A stretch of 64,000 nucleotides of DNA from Eumeta japonica (GCA_005406025.1 BGZK01000753.1:124001-188000); one strand, 5' to 3'; positions 1-11,800 are shown, counted from the stretch's first letter. Made by a program: numbers and translations. Notes: generated by a model from the letters alone, not told the origin.

Positions 1-59
1 GTTACGCGTGTAATTACTGTAAGTTAATAGGGATGTCTTAAGAGTTATGGAGATCTCAC

Positions 60-820
60 TTTCTAGGGTTCTGAGCCAAAATGTCAAAAGCGGAACCCTT
101 ATAGTTTCATCGTGCTCGTCCGTCCGTATGTCACAGACATTTTATTCAAAAACTACAATACGTATATTGATGTGTAGGTGTCGCGTATAATCCGCTACTT
201 ACTTTAGTAGTTAAATAACAAAGATAAGTATTTCTAACGGGGGCACTCCATAGACGTAAGAGAAATTGAAAAATTGTTTTTCAGAAAACGTCAATCTACG
301 GCACATATTTCAACAGTTTTTTTTAAAAACACTAAAGTTTCTAAGCAATTTTTCTGATTACGTGAAAAATTTCGGATATAATCGCTCCGAAAGTAGCAGA
401 AATTGTGTCCCCCCCTTTATTTTCTAAACCGTACATCCAAAAACATGATAAAAATAGCAAAGGTAACACATAATAAATACTTGCAACAGAAGATATTTTG
501 AATGTGATCAAATATACTGCTTTTGAGTTATTGCCGAAAACTACGCTTCTCAACAAAAGGACGTAAATGCCATGAAGATACACTCTTTGCTGATGCACTT
601 TAGTTTATACTAGTTTAATAGTAATAATTGACATACCTACTTGTTTTTCTACTTATAGCTGACTGTAATACTTATAACTTTTATGTCCGGGAAACATGGA
701 AACAGTAAAACAACGTAGTTTTTCATGTGAAGTACATTTATTTGTAATAATGGCTGCGGAACCCTATAATGTGCATAATCCGACACGCTCTTGGTCAGTT
801 TTAGATAATATCGCAATTAC
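60..820. mobile_element. Old dispersed repeat, unclassified transposon remnant
   Basis: The left part (about 60-130) carries a 'gcggaaccct' phrase followed by a run of 'cgtccgtccg', and the right part (about 745-815) carries 'ctgcggaaccctataatgtg' followed by 'ccgacacgctcttgg'. I remember this pairing from lepidopteran dispersed repeats, but I cannot name the family. A diverged echo of the left phrase occurs at about 12040-12095. No open frame inside resembles a transposase. The 85- and 73-codon frames here are short, AT-driven and unsupported. The ends are not sharply defined. Confidence 0.4.
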
Positions 821-1406
821 GTATAACGATACTTCCGTCAATATCAAACGTAAAAGACGGCAAACACAAAAACACACATCCAGATTAACAAATAATCTTA
901 ATAGTAATGTACGCTAAAATTCAATACAACTTTGACGTTAAAACAATTTTTAAAATCTTTATTGGTTATTATTTATTTTACGAATCTGACCTCTGTCGAT
1001 GTTAAGATAATTAATTATTTCGCCGAAATTCAGGCTTAGGATTTCGTTTTGAAGCTGCTGCCACTTTGTACTTTTAATTAATGTTTAATTAAATCGTATT
1101 TTAGTTTATTAGAGAAATCAAGGTTAAGTAAATAATTTGGTAGTAGGGTGTCATTAGCGTAGTCTTTTGAAAGTTTAATTAAAAAGTATTGGTTTTTTGG
1201 CCCTAGGCAATAAAGGAATGGTTATTGTTTTAGTGATCCATGAATGATTTTATTATAGACAGCAAAGTTCGTATGTTTTTATATGATAATATGATATCCT
1301 TTAGCATAACGTGATATATCACGAAACTAACACCTGTAGGAAATTATTACAATAACCGCTCATATCGCTTTAAAAAAAATTGGTTAACCCTGTAGGCTAA
1401 CCCTGA
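821..1406. other. AT-rich spacer, nothing recognised
   Basis: The stretch is AT-rich with homopolymer runs and no supported open frame, tRNA-like box or strong inverted repeat. Confidence 0.5.
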
Positions 1407-2108
1407 AACTTCCCGCTATTTTCTAGTTCAAAACACTCGAAAATATACGGGATTTGACGCGATTTTTTGAGTAGAAAAACGGTTTGTTTCGATTTCTTTC
1501 GACAACGATTTCTCGCAAACGAATCAACCGATTTTGACCCGGTTTACGGCAATCGACGTGTTTTTACAGGGTCAAGAGCTGGTTAGAATTTGAAATCGAT
1601 CATTCCGTTCTCGTAGTTATTCCAAAACTGTTTTTTCGATTTTTCGACAACGATTTATCACAAACGAATCAACCGATTTTGACCCAGTTTGCGGAAATCG
1701 ACGTGTTTTTAATAGGTTAAGAGCTGATTAGGTTTTGGAATTGATCGGTCATTTTAAAGTTATTTTCAAAAAAACCACTTTAAAAAAAATTATTTCTTAG
1801 TTTTTTTGAAAATTTCTCAAAATCTACCAGTCCAAATCGACCCAAACTTTCAGGAAATCTAAGTTTGGTGAAACTCTTTGGAATACCGTTTAGTGGGCTC
1901 AATTCGGTCAAGCCGTTTAAAAGTTATAAGAGGTTTACATACATACACACACACATCCACACAGCCATACGGACATGGGATGATCAGGGAAGCATTCTAG
2001 ACCCTCAGAACGTCGAGATCTCATGAGAACTCGATTTTTGCAAAATGGGGTGAAACCAATAACTTCCCGAAAATTTTAGAAATTTTTCAATTTTCTTAGC
2101 GGGAAGTT
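1407..2108. mobile_element. Non-autonomous TIR element with internal tandem duplication
   Basis: The segment begins 'aacttcccgc' at 1407 and ends with the reverse complement 'gcgggaagtt' at 2099-2108. A further 'aacttcccga' lies inside the right end at about 2061, so the last 50 bases also fold back on themselves. The interior holds two adjacent copies of a block of about 145 bp (about 1481-1629 and 1630-1773), both containing 'cgaatcaaccgattttgacc' and 'aatcgacgtgtttttt'-like phrases. There is no coding capacity, so this would be a MITE-like element. A clear target-site duplication is not visible, and the superfamily is unknown. Confidence 0.55.
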
Positions 2109-3439
2109 AAAAATGCAATTGAGATTATAGTCAACAATTAAAATGGGATTGCAAATTGATTTCGAAAACGACAAAATATTTTAAAATTAGTTATTCGCAA
2201 TCATACAATTCATAATTCATTGTATTTCTGAATCTGGATTGGAAATCAAAAATAAAAAATTTATTGTCCGGTGGTTACGGGCGAAAGTTTACGTGACAAC
2301 GACTTTGAATGGTAAAATCATTTTAATGTGAATATTCATTCGTATAGTGAAGCTGGATGAAATAATAGTAACAATTTAAAACATTTATTTATACAAAGAA
2401 TTATATTTAAAACATTAATTTATACAAAGAATCTCGCACTGAATTTCATATACTTAAAAATTTACTTCTACATACATTGTATATACAAATATACATACAA
2501 TAACTTGCAATACATTTGTGCTTTATGCAATCTCCTAGTGCTGCGCGCGCGGCAGACCGATCATAGTTGAGGGAGATAATGCAAGACATCGGCGGGCCTC
2601 TATGTTCGGGTGACTCATCACGTTACCGAGCGTTACACCTTTTCATAAGTGACTCCCAGTCAACCTACCTTTAAGACGTTGTCACGTCAAAATTTAATGA
2701 ATATATTTCCATTAATATATGATATTTTTTGTAATATATGATAATACCAAATAAATTGTAGGTGTAAAACGAATTTTAACAATCTGGAGCCCTTATACTG
2801 TAAATAAAGTCAAAAGAAAATATTAAATATATTATTACCAAAGGTGCTGAGGTTCATTAGGTGAAAACAAATTCAAAATTATTTTAGGTGCTAACTTCTA
2901 CGTTCCTTAGTTAAAATAACATCATTTGCTTATTGTTGCGAATCAGATGAACAAAAATTTACTTTTAATGGTAAAGGCAACTTGGCCATTGGCAACTAGA
3001 TAAGTAACATATTTTAGGTGTTATCTCGTTACCTTACGAAATATAACTTACGCTTGCACCGAACAATAATACGTAAACGCTCGAACGGCGCGACGAGTGG
3101 GTCGTGGACTGTTGGTGTGCTGAACTCATAGCATTCCTGAATTTAAATCCATTTAAACCTCAGTGATCCTTCTTTATTTTATCGCGATACCTATTAAATT
3201 TGAGAAATACATTTTCACGATAAAAGGACCAATAATTATTTCAGGATATTAAAAAACACACCAGTCGCTCTTTCAAGATTTACATATGTAACTATACTGA
3301 ACGAAACTCGCGAGCCAGAAACGTGAGCACGCTCTAAATGTTGTGGATAAGTACGAATATATTCTGATCACACATTTAGGGTAACAATTAAGCTTAACAA
3401 ACGTCATTCACGAGGCGCAGGCGTCGAAAACGAAACCTT
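2109..3439. other. AT-rich spacer with a short direct duplication
   Basis: No gene is seen. A 28-bp phrase beginning 'atttaaaacatt' and ending 'tatacaaagaat' occurs twice, at 2374 and 2405, as a local tandem duplication. A short, moderately GC-rich patch at about 2540-2680 is unassigned. Confidence 0.45.
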
Positions 3440-3720
3440 TTCGCAACTCTTGACACGCGCGTTATATTGTCAGCGGCCAATGCAACCCATTCCGATGCGC
3501 GCGGCGTCCGTGCGCCGACGCCGGCCCGGGCGGCCGCTGCGCTCGCACGAATGCCAATGCGCAATTATTTTTAGCCAACAGACGCATTTAGTGACTGCTC
3601 GGAGACAAGCCGTACGCCGAATTTGTGTCATTGAAATGTGTAAAAGCTCAATACGTATCCTTCGTCTCCATAAATGCCCTTTCACTGCGATTAGGTCGCT
3701 TTGACCATCGAAGGTTCGTC
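3440..3720. promoter_or_regulatory. GC/CpG-rich island, possible regulatory element
   Basis: The core at about 3455-3560 is very GC-rich and full of CpG ('gccgacgccggcccgggcgg') in an otherwise AT-rich setting. Short frames run through it on both strands, as expected of GC-rich noncoding DNA, and their translations show no family features. A conserved noncoding element or promoter is an inference from composition only. Confidence 0.3.
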
Positions 3721-4437
3721 TATTGAAGTCCAATCCGGGATCAATGTATATCATTTCGTGCGGTTTTCTTTGCAGATTCCTTTCTGGAAATTAATTGACT
3801 CGTATAGACAGAATGACAGAATGACCAAATCATTTTTTGCACTTGCAGTCAATTCTGTAAACTTTAAACCACTGAGTCGATATTGTTACGACTTTAAAAT
3901 TATGTAAGCCGAGGGCGCGAGGCGAAAAAATCTCTTTCGACGAAATTTTGATGTCATAAAGATATCGATTGAGTGCTTTTAAGTTTACAGAATTGACCCC
4001 CAGAGCCTTAGATAGAACGGTGGACGTACTCTTGGAGTACGAACTAAATACTAATTGGCTGGCACGCCCCTACACACCTTAACCGTGACCTCGATTTTGA
4101 TGAGGCGCTTTATTGTGTATATTTAAATATGTTTTTTTTTTCTGTTGTTTTGTTTTTATTATTTAATGTTTATGATTATTACCAGAGATGTTTGTTTCCC
4201 AACAAAAACTAGATTTGCATTAGCGTTATAAAATAAAACCATACAATACAATCTAGATATGTAGCTTCTTCTTATACTAATTGTATTTCTCGTGATTTTT
4301 CGTACTTGACCATAGATTGTTTTCCTTTGTTTTTCCATTGTATTCTCGAAGAATTCTTACATTTTTAATACGCTCATTACATTATACATTGTAGTGAAAA
4401 AGGACGTATAAATTAATATGTGTATATGTATATGTGT
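3721..4437. other. AT-rich spacer, nothing recognised
   Basis: No supported gene or repeat is visible. The stretch contains long T runs near 4130. Confidence 0.45.
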
Positions 4438-4443
4438 ATATAT

Positions 4444-4463
4444 ACACACACACACACACACAC
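4444..4463. repeat. (AC)10 microsatellite
   Basis: Ten perfect AC dinucleotides are preceded by a short alternating purine-pyrimidine stretch (tgtgtatatgtatatgtg). The tract lies immediately upstream of the foldback at 4477. Confidence 0.9.
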
Positions 4464-4476
4464 ATAAATAAATATT

Positions 4477-4578
4477 GTGATGTGCCGAATATTATATATT
4501 CCCCAGTCGGTCTATTATATATATATGTGACAGAACTTGAAAGGCCGACTAGGGTATATATAACATTCGGCGCATCAC
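4477..4578. repeat. 102-bp foldback: miniature inverted repeat or hairpin RNA candidate
   Basis: The left arm (4477-4513) begins 'gtgatgtgccgaat' and the right arm (about 4542-4578) ends 'attcggcgcatcac'. I count roughly 32 of 37 paired positions along the arms, with a loop of about 28 nt. It could be a tiny MITE or a precursor-like hairpin. I see no convincing target-site duplication and no known miRNA seed that I can name. Confidence 0.6.
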
Positions 4579-7500
4579 TTAGAGCTGTGACTGGAGCCGA
4601 GGAACACTTTCATCTTCCGCCGCCTCCATTTACTCACCCTCAACAAGTAGGCTTCATAATCCTGTTATCCTTAATTTTTTTGTGACGTCATTGAGCGTAT
4701 TACTGAGCATACAGGGAATTTGTTTACTTACGGGCAGTGCTTAAAAGCGCCATGTCCTACTTCTGATCGAATATTGGAATTTGATATTCTATACAAACAA
4801 AATCACACACTGTAAAACATTATTTAAAAATAAGGTGAATGTGTATTTATAATTTATACTTAATTATTATAAATAGACCGTACCATGTTAAAATATGTGG
4901 ATTCTGTATTTGTAATCTCTTTCTACTTTTCTCTTAAATATCAAACTGACATTAAAAATAAAGAAAAGTATATATGGCATTAAAAGTTTTATAACTGAAA
5001 TTCTAAAACACAAAAAGCAATATTATCTACAACATTATTTTATATTAAAGCTATGTTGGTCACGTAATAAGATATTTATAGATAGTAACATTCAAAAGAT
5101 ATTATTTTAGATTAGCCGTCAAACCGTTAGAAAACACAATAAATTTTGTTTAAATCAGTTCATCAGTTTTTGAGTATTTCTTGAACAAACAGAGACAGAG
5201 TTGCAAAACATCTTAAAACTGCAAGTCGGGGGTCTGGATATATTATGTATACATACAATTCACTTACTTTATTTCAAAAATATTTAATGTTACAGATTTG
5301 ACTTCTGATTTTATTATATGCATTAATACTAACTACATATAACTTGAAATACGCTGGGTGCAATGTTCTAAGATGGAGTGGTTGCCTCACTCCCACCCGA
5401 ATGCATTACACAAGAACGATTGCTTCCATAATCGCCGTTAACGTCAGACGGGCGAATAATGAGAGCGAGTGGTCCGTGCAGTGTGATTGTTGCCCTCGAT
5501 CGCTTTTTAAATGTAATAAAAAATATGAAATTCTGTCTTAGCAAAAGTTTCGGCTGTGGCGGTATCTACTTTTTTATGTCGAAATATACCTTGTCTCAAA
5601 ATTAGTAGAAATCAATTAACGTATTACATCAGCGTCTCACAGTTTGTTTTCTAATTGTTAGAAATCGTAAAAGACGGTTTTGTTTTACACGTTTTAATAC
5701 TCAATACCAAATAAATATAGCGACTGTTGATGGGATATGAAACATTCCGTAATGTAAAAGTCGCATTTTAATACGAAATTCCTATAACTGACATCGACAC
5801 AATAAACGGACGGCCAAACAACGATTCTGCGGTTTATATTATTCAGAACGTGTCGCCAGACTACGCGCCACACATATTGTAGATAGACCATAGACTCTCA
5901 TAGAGTTCGGGGACTATTAACGCTAACCCGTGACATTATCTCGTACGCGACGTAAGTACGGTGTTACCATCTGATATTGTAGTGTATGAACTATTAGATT
6001 ACGACTACTGTACGTGACTATGACCCGACAATCACCAGGCGAGTGCGTTCAAATCACGTTAATCGATTAGATATTACCACGAGAAGTAATAGAAAGCCAT
6101 TATAGCTTGACGGTAGTTGGAATGTTGTTAAAAAAAGTGACTTTAATTGAATTATATATTAAGCCAATAATTCAGTCTGAAAATACGCCTCGACGGATTC
6201 TTTGAACTGATTTAGTCTTATGCTTTCATTAGACATTTTTAAAGATCAAATGTGTCAGTTGTCACCTATGTCGTATAAATTTGTTGAATCGTTTATAAAG
6301 TAAGTGACTTAATGGCTCAATGACAATAAAAAAGTGTTTTCGTCTAGTTTTAAAAATCTTTTCAAATTATTGATAATTGAGAAATTCAACAAAAATAAAT
6401 AGAAATGAAGATGTTTTTAACATTACGAATATACTCTATAAATTACTTCAACGACGCTACCATACATATTTTAAAGGTTAAAGGTGCAATTTACGTATAA
6501 AATATTGTAAACAATTTATCGAGAGAAAAAATTAAAAGTACTTAAACCAAATTACAAAACTTGTGCAACTAATAGCAATTATCATTATGGAAAGATTATT
6601 ATACTGTTTACAATTTAACGGGATTCAGGAAACAATCATTATCATCATCATAAATATTGATCTAAGTCTTTTTATTTTAAATTTCGAATTGATGTTTACC
6701 GAATATTGATATGCAACTCAACATTACACTAAAAGTTTTATTGATTTATGAAAACATCTACAGTCAATGGTCACTAAGTAACAACTTGCTGTTCATCGAC
6801 TTACAATGTATAAGATTTTATAGAGCAATTTTTTCTAGTTCAGATAATGACAATCGCATCTACGTACGTCGATGATTTTTAACTGTTAGAGGAACGGCAC
6901 AATATCATTTGTCTTTCTTGTCTGATGAACGCAGTCTTCCATTAAAATAAATTACTGTGATTACGTTCTCTAATAAATTTCAATCTGGCTTGCCAATTAA
7001 TTGCGGTAAGTTTGAGGTCCTTAGCAGCCTTTCATTATCTCAAATTCTTTTTCGAAGTCTTCTTATCGCGCTCTCGGTGACAGTCGCATCACGAATGTCC
7101 CTGAACGGGGGTCGAAGAACAGACGCATACAAAGGTCTTCTACATCACGAACCCTGCTCTATAAACCTGTCATCGGTAAAACAAGTGGTAACCTTACAAA
7201 TTCAAATATTCTTTTAAAAGAAGTTGTCTATAATAACGTCAATGCACTCTTCAAAGAATCTGGCCGTTTCGTACCTTAAATTGGTCGGCTAGAAGTCTTT
7301 GTTTTAAACCATTTTGCAATAAAGCTACAACTTAAATAGCTTGTGTTTCTTTGTATTCATACTCAACAGAGAACGAGCAATAATTTAATTGAAATTTAGT
7401 CATTATAATATTCTAGAGAATAACATGTTGGTTTGTCACGTCTAAGCTGCTTTTCAAATATGACCTTTCAATATTTTAAAAATGTATGGACTCGAACATC

Positions 7501-7684
7501 CAAAGAAACATAAATGATTGTTTATTGCTATAAACATAAATTGTAATGTAACACATGTTTTAGACTGAAAATTGCCATTTGCCACTGCCCACTGCCAGCG
7601 ACGGCCATTCTTTTTAATAGTTTCATAATTGACATTTAAATTAATAAAAAAGATTCTAAATATGGTAAATACGGTAAATTCAAT
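4579..7684. other. AT-rich spacer; possible transposon tail at about 5140-5220
   Basis: No gene is supported. At about 5155-5215 the phrase 'cagttcatcagtttttgagt', followed by 'aacaaacagagacagag', resembles tails common on lepidopteran dispersed repeats. The frames of 65-86 codons in this stretch show no protein-family features. Confidence 0.35.
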
Positions 7685-8480
7685 ATGAATGGCACACTAA
7701 GAACAAACAGTACGAATTTTCAATATTTTTTTTCAGAATTCATTACTGTTCCGCGATGTGTGAAATCGAATGTTGCGAGTAGGTATTGCCAACAAAGCGA
7801 CTGCGTTTTGGCCACCGACAGTAGATCACTACGGCGATCGAGTAGTAAAGTTTGCGTAGTGCGTCGCCCGCGGCATATTGATGGTGGCGCTGCGCCGGCC
7901 GACGCAGTTAGCCGGACTCGCATGAACGAACACGACAGACAAATTCACATCGCTTTTTCAACAAAACAAAGTATTACGGACCTACAGTCTGATGACCGTA
8001 ATAAAGTTTCAAATTTAAGGTTTTTGAATATATTTTACTTATTGTTGAATAATTCCATGCAGGATACTAATGTTCTAGATATACCTCGTATCATTGTAAA
8101 AAAATTTTTTCGTATTGTCGGTTTGATTGTATGACAATTTGTTTCTACGCGATAATACAATTAATTCAATTTTGCGAAGGAGTGTTATCGTGTTTCATAT
8201 ACGTCTTATCGCAAAACATTACGTTGCACAATGTTCCTAATACCTCTTTGCACGTGAATAACAAATAGAGTCGCGCGGGCAGCGCACCGGGTAAGGACGC
8301 GAGGCGTTGTAAATAAACGGCCGGAGGTTTACACGGATTCAACGCTCCGGCGTGGAACGGAGCCAAGTAATAAAACTGCAAATGGCCACGGCGCAGCCTG
8401 TTATCCAAATGCAGTAAACGGTTGTATACGGGCTTGATTTTGGAACCGCGTCCTGTAATAAACGAAGAATAATGTTTCAA
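7685..8480. other. Moderately GC-rich noncoding stretch
   Basis: Two GC-richer patches (about 7850-7925 and 8265-8420) sit in AT-rich DNA. Frames of 149 codons (plus strand) and 104 codons (minus strand) cross them, but neither shows a recognisable domain, a signal peptide or a plausible exon structure, so I do not call them genes. The GC-rich patches could be conserved noncoding sequence. Confidence 0.3.
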
Positions 8481-8821
8481 TATATACAGGCGTGTATGAG
8501 CAGTTTCTATCTCGCATCTGCCATTATTTAGTAAATATTAAGGTTTAATAACAAATTGTTCACGACATTCAATGCGTAATTCGGCAATTAAAAGTAACAA
8601 CATTATGATCGAAAGTGATAAATGATTTATACATTTTGTTATTACGGAATCAATTATTATCGACGTCATGACGTGGGGTACTTTACCTAGGTTTAGATGT
8701 ATATCAAAATTAGATAGACGCAAGCATAAATTAGAAATTTTCGTGAGACGTAAGCAGACAAACCTTACTATACCGAGCTTCGCAGCTTTCTTTCCCAAAA
8801 CTAAAAATCACTAGTGCGTGT

Positions 8822-8900
8822 AAATTTTACGTGTCATTTCTATGACACGTAAATTTTAAAGTTTTATAGAAATAAAAAAAAATTATTTCTATAAAACTTT
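8822..8900. repeat. Two back-to-back hairpins
   Basis: Hairpin one has arms 8822-8837 and 8842-8857 around a 4-nt loop (stem 'ttacgtgtcat'). Hairpin two has perfect 16-bp arms 8858-8873 and 8885-8900 ('aaagttttatagaaat' and its reverse complement) around an 11-nt loop. They abut directly, giving a cruciform-prone 79-bp block. Confidence 0.8.
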
Positions 8901-9046
8901 TTTCTTTATTGTCGTTGTGACAGATATCGCCACTAAATTAAAAAAAATGTGTGTCACCTCCGACGCACGACTGGAGTTTACTCCTTAAGTACGATTGTCT
9001 AAACATACGCAAAAGAGTTTATTTAACTGAAAATTTCGTTTTGATT

Positions 9047-9335
9047 ATAAAATTTAAGAAAAATTATTAAAGTTAAAATTTTTTAGCCTATCTACAATTA
9101 TTTTTTTTCATTTTTGTAAAAACGAAGATTTATTATATAACTAATTATTAAAATATTATGAAAAGTATTTTGCAAATCTTGGTTTTACCTATAATTTAAG
9201 AAAAACCATTAGATTAGAGAAGAAATTTTTAACCTATCTACAATTATTTTGTATTTTTAATTTTTAAAAGACGAAGATTTATTGTAATTAATTAAAAATA
9301 TTATCAAGAAGTATTTAAAATTATTTTGATAATAT
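9047..9335. repeat. Imperfect tandem duplication, about 140-150-bp unit
   Basis: The phrases 'cctatctacaattatttt' and 'acgaagatttatt' occur in the same order in two successive blocks (about 9047-9185 and 9186-9335), with many small differences. It is an old local duplication inside AT-rich DNA. Confidence 0.6.
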
Positions 9336-9666
9336 GGTCTTATTATTAATTAAAATTATTTACGTTATAATGATAATTCATTAAATAAATTTTATTATAA
9401 TAACCTTGAAAAATTATAACCTATCGAGCAACCACGTGTTCATTTTGATATTCCAGCATTATTATCTACCACTTTCTTTCATAGTTTATATCAAATTGCA
9501 CTTCACCAAATATAATAATAATGCATATAAAAATTCACGATAATAATAGTAATTATTAATAATTATAGTAACAAATCAAATGTTAATAATAAATATTTAC
9601 ATTGTAAAAGAACACTTTAAACACACAAACAAAACAGTGGTGACGATCCGTATTAGAATTGTATAA

Positions 9667-9669
<3 letters not shown>

Positions 9670-9700
<31 letters not shown>
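9670..9700. repeat. (TA)n microsatellite
   Basis: A perfect TA tract of about 15 units, followed by a second short one at about 9726-9740. Confidence 0.9.
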
Positions 9701-9703
<3 letters not shown>

Positions 9704-10489
9704 GTTGAACAGTATACTTTTATAATATATATATATATACACAATATAGCGTCAGCTGCCCGCTGCGTTGGCTACACAAGTATACAGACAAGTATACACA
9801 TACACGCGATTGAAAAGTGAAAGGTGCGCCAATAAGTTGCGCACCAAAAACATAACGCGGATTCATCAGTAGATTTTACTCCTCAAATTTTTCTCACACC
9901 GGACGCCTTATATGAAAATCGATTCTTAAGGAGTAAACTCCAAAATCAGTAAGTCGTGTTAGAATTCAACAGTATACATCGAGATTAGAATCGTAATCGA
10001 AAAAGAAATCGTTTGATATAAAAATATAGGAATTCATTCTACGTCCACCCAAGCGGAACTGCGGACACAAATAGGTATTAATAAAATATGTATTCATTAT
10101 CAAAATAATTTAGATAGCTTATTTAGGCACATCGTATAGAGAGATCACTAGGCCGAAAAAATTAAAGTTTTCACTTTATACACATCCGGACGGTGACATC
10201 GGTACAGCTACTTGTTCATGAAAGAATTTAGACAGTAAAAGGCGGTGTGTCTGTAGATTGAAGGTGTGTTAAAAAAAAAGAGATGGGATAGATAACAAAA
10301 GACGGGTAAAAAAACAGAGAAAACAACGAAGCACCTGATAAACCTACGAATTTGTAGATTGTATACTTGCAACACCGACGGGCATAATATGGAAAAACGT
10401 TAAATCCTCGAAACGAGGTCACTTCGAAACGTTGCAACGAGTTATAATCTGCAATCACTCGGCACGGGAACAATCGTTGATAACGAGTG

Positions 10490-10725
10490 ATGTTCACCGT
10501 CGTCCTACGACCGCCGAGCGCCGCGAGCGCCGACAGCGGCTTACGTCAGCGCATCGAAGCGTCGGATTAAATTTTTAATAGCCGGTCGGTAGCGGAGGCC
10601 GGCTCGTGCGTTATCGTCGCGGCGAACGAAGCCGGCCGTCGATCGGCGCGGGAGGGGCGTAGGTGTTGTCCCGACGGCGGCGTCGTCCGTCCGTGTTCAA
10701 TGCGACGGCCGTCGCCGTAATTCAA
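10490..10725. promoter_or_regulatory. CpG-rich island, possible regulatory element
   Basis: This is one of the strongest GC-rich patches, with dense CpG and repeated 'gccgg', 'gacggc' and 'cgtccgtccg'. It ends abruptly where the repeat element at 10741 begins. There is no supported open frame. It could be a promoter-type or conserved noncoding element, judged by composition only. Confidence 0.35.
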
Positions 10726-10740
10726 CGATATGATAGATAA

Positions 10741-11752
10741 AAAAAATTAAAAAAACCCAACTCAGAAAAATTAACAGATAAGCGACGCACTAGAAAGACC
10801 GAAATAAAATTGAGAAAACAAACTACTAAAACCTAATTAACTTCCATTTTGTTAACAGATCAGCTGAGTTAATAATTTACATTATGTTTGCAGCAGGCGG
10901 CCCTACTAATTTTCTTACGATTTATAATTTGCAAATGGGTGTCACCTGCTACCAAACATAATGTAAATTATTTAACTTAGGCTTTTAGCTCATAATGTAG
11001 TCTGTTAAACCAAAGTAGAGTTTATTAGGTTTTAGCAGTGTGTTTTCTCAATCTTGTTTCGGTCTTTTTAATGTGTTGCTTATGTGTTGAATTTTGAATT
11101 CGAGTTTTTTTTATTTTTTTGATTATTTACATTATTTTAGATTTTTTAGTATTCCGCTCGGCACATTCCTATGAACGAAAGCGTGCACTTTTATAACTTT
11201 TGGTAAATCGGAGAAAATGTAGGAATGATTGATACTTACTTCTTGATAGTGTGTCAAACAAAATATGAAAGAAATTATATTTGATGTAAGCGGTTCAATT
11301 GACTATACCGGATAAAAAAATGCGTAATACGGTATCCAACACACACTTGGCCGATTTAAAGCCAAAATACGACCATTTGAACGCATTTACTACAAATTTA
11401 TTCGATTGATTGAATTAAAATGACTGCAGTTATTCCTGATTACATTTAAATACATAACATATGTATATTTTTGTAATACCCTTTTAATCTCCTTTATTTT
11501 GATACTCTGATCGATAGATTTAGTTAAAAAAAAATTTTGAACTACTTACAATTTGACGCCAAAAAACTGCCATTTTGTTTTTTCGTTTTAAATACATATT
11601 GAAAGACACTTGGGTTTTTGAGACGAATCTAACAATACCTTAATTGTCGAAATCCATCCAGCCTTTTGGAAGATACATGGCAATAAAAAATTTAAAAACA
11701 AACAAGATATGCGCAAAAAAACAATACCCGTCCTTGGCACTCGGGTAAAAAT
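10741..11752. mobile_element. PIF1-associated (Helitron-like) element, copy 1, internally deleted
   Basis: This copy aligns by eye almost end to end with 22384-23556. The first about 395 bp (10741-11135) form a long imperfect hairpin: the left arm to about 10920 pairs with about 10955-11135, including 'atttacattatgttt' and 'actactaaaacct' phrases. Downstream it shares 'gatttaaag(c/t)caaaatacg' and 'gaaatccatccagcc' with copy 2. Relative to copy 2, about 170 bp carrying the helicase-like coding fragment are missing at about 11300. Both copies end near 'cgggtaaaaa'. Confidence 0.65.
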
Positions 11753-11800
11753 ACGGCCGCGTCCGCCCGCGCCCCGGCCGTTTTACCCTTTGAATTGTCC
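11753..11800. repeat. Short GC-rich hairpin
   Basis: 'ggtaaaaatacggccg' pairs with 'cggccgttttacc' across a GC-rich loop with a 3-nt bulge. It lies at the right edge of the preceding repeat element and might mark its end. Confidence 0.4.

Larger units (their letters stand above)
8973..9941. mobile_element. Segment bounded by perfect 17-bp inverted repeats
   Basis: 'ggagtttactccttaag' at 8973-8989 has its exact reverse complement at 9925-9941, and weaker similarity continues inward ('cgattgtctaaacatacgc' against 'cgattttcatataaggc'). A degenerate third copy lies at 9872-9886. The interior is AT-rich and noncoding and contains the tandem duplication and the TA microsatellite described separately. 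It may be a non-autonomous transposon about 970 bp long. No target duplication is evident. Confidence 0.4.

Noticed and set aside
4434..4685. 83-codon frame starting with a Tyr-Thr-His repeat
   Set aside because: It is generated by the AC microsatellite and the 102-bp foldback.
7685..8134. 149-codon plus-strand open frame
   Set aside because: It crosses a GC-rich patch and AT-rich ends, with no family features and an overlapping antisense frame in the GC part.
8166..8480. 104-codon minus-strand open frame
   Set aside because: No domain, no signal sequence, no splice context. Composition suggests noncoding DNA.
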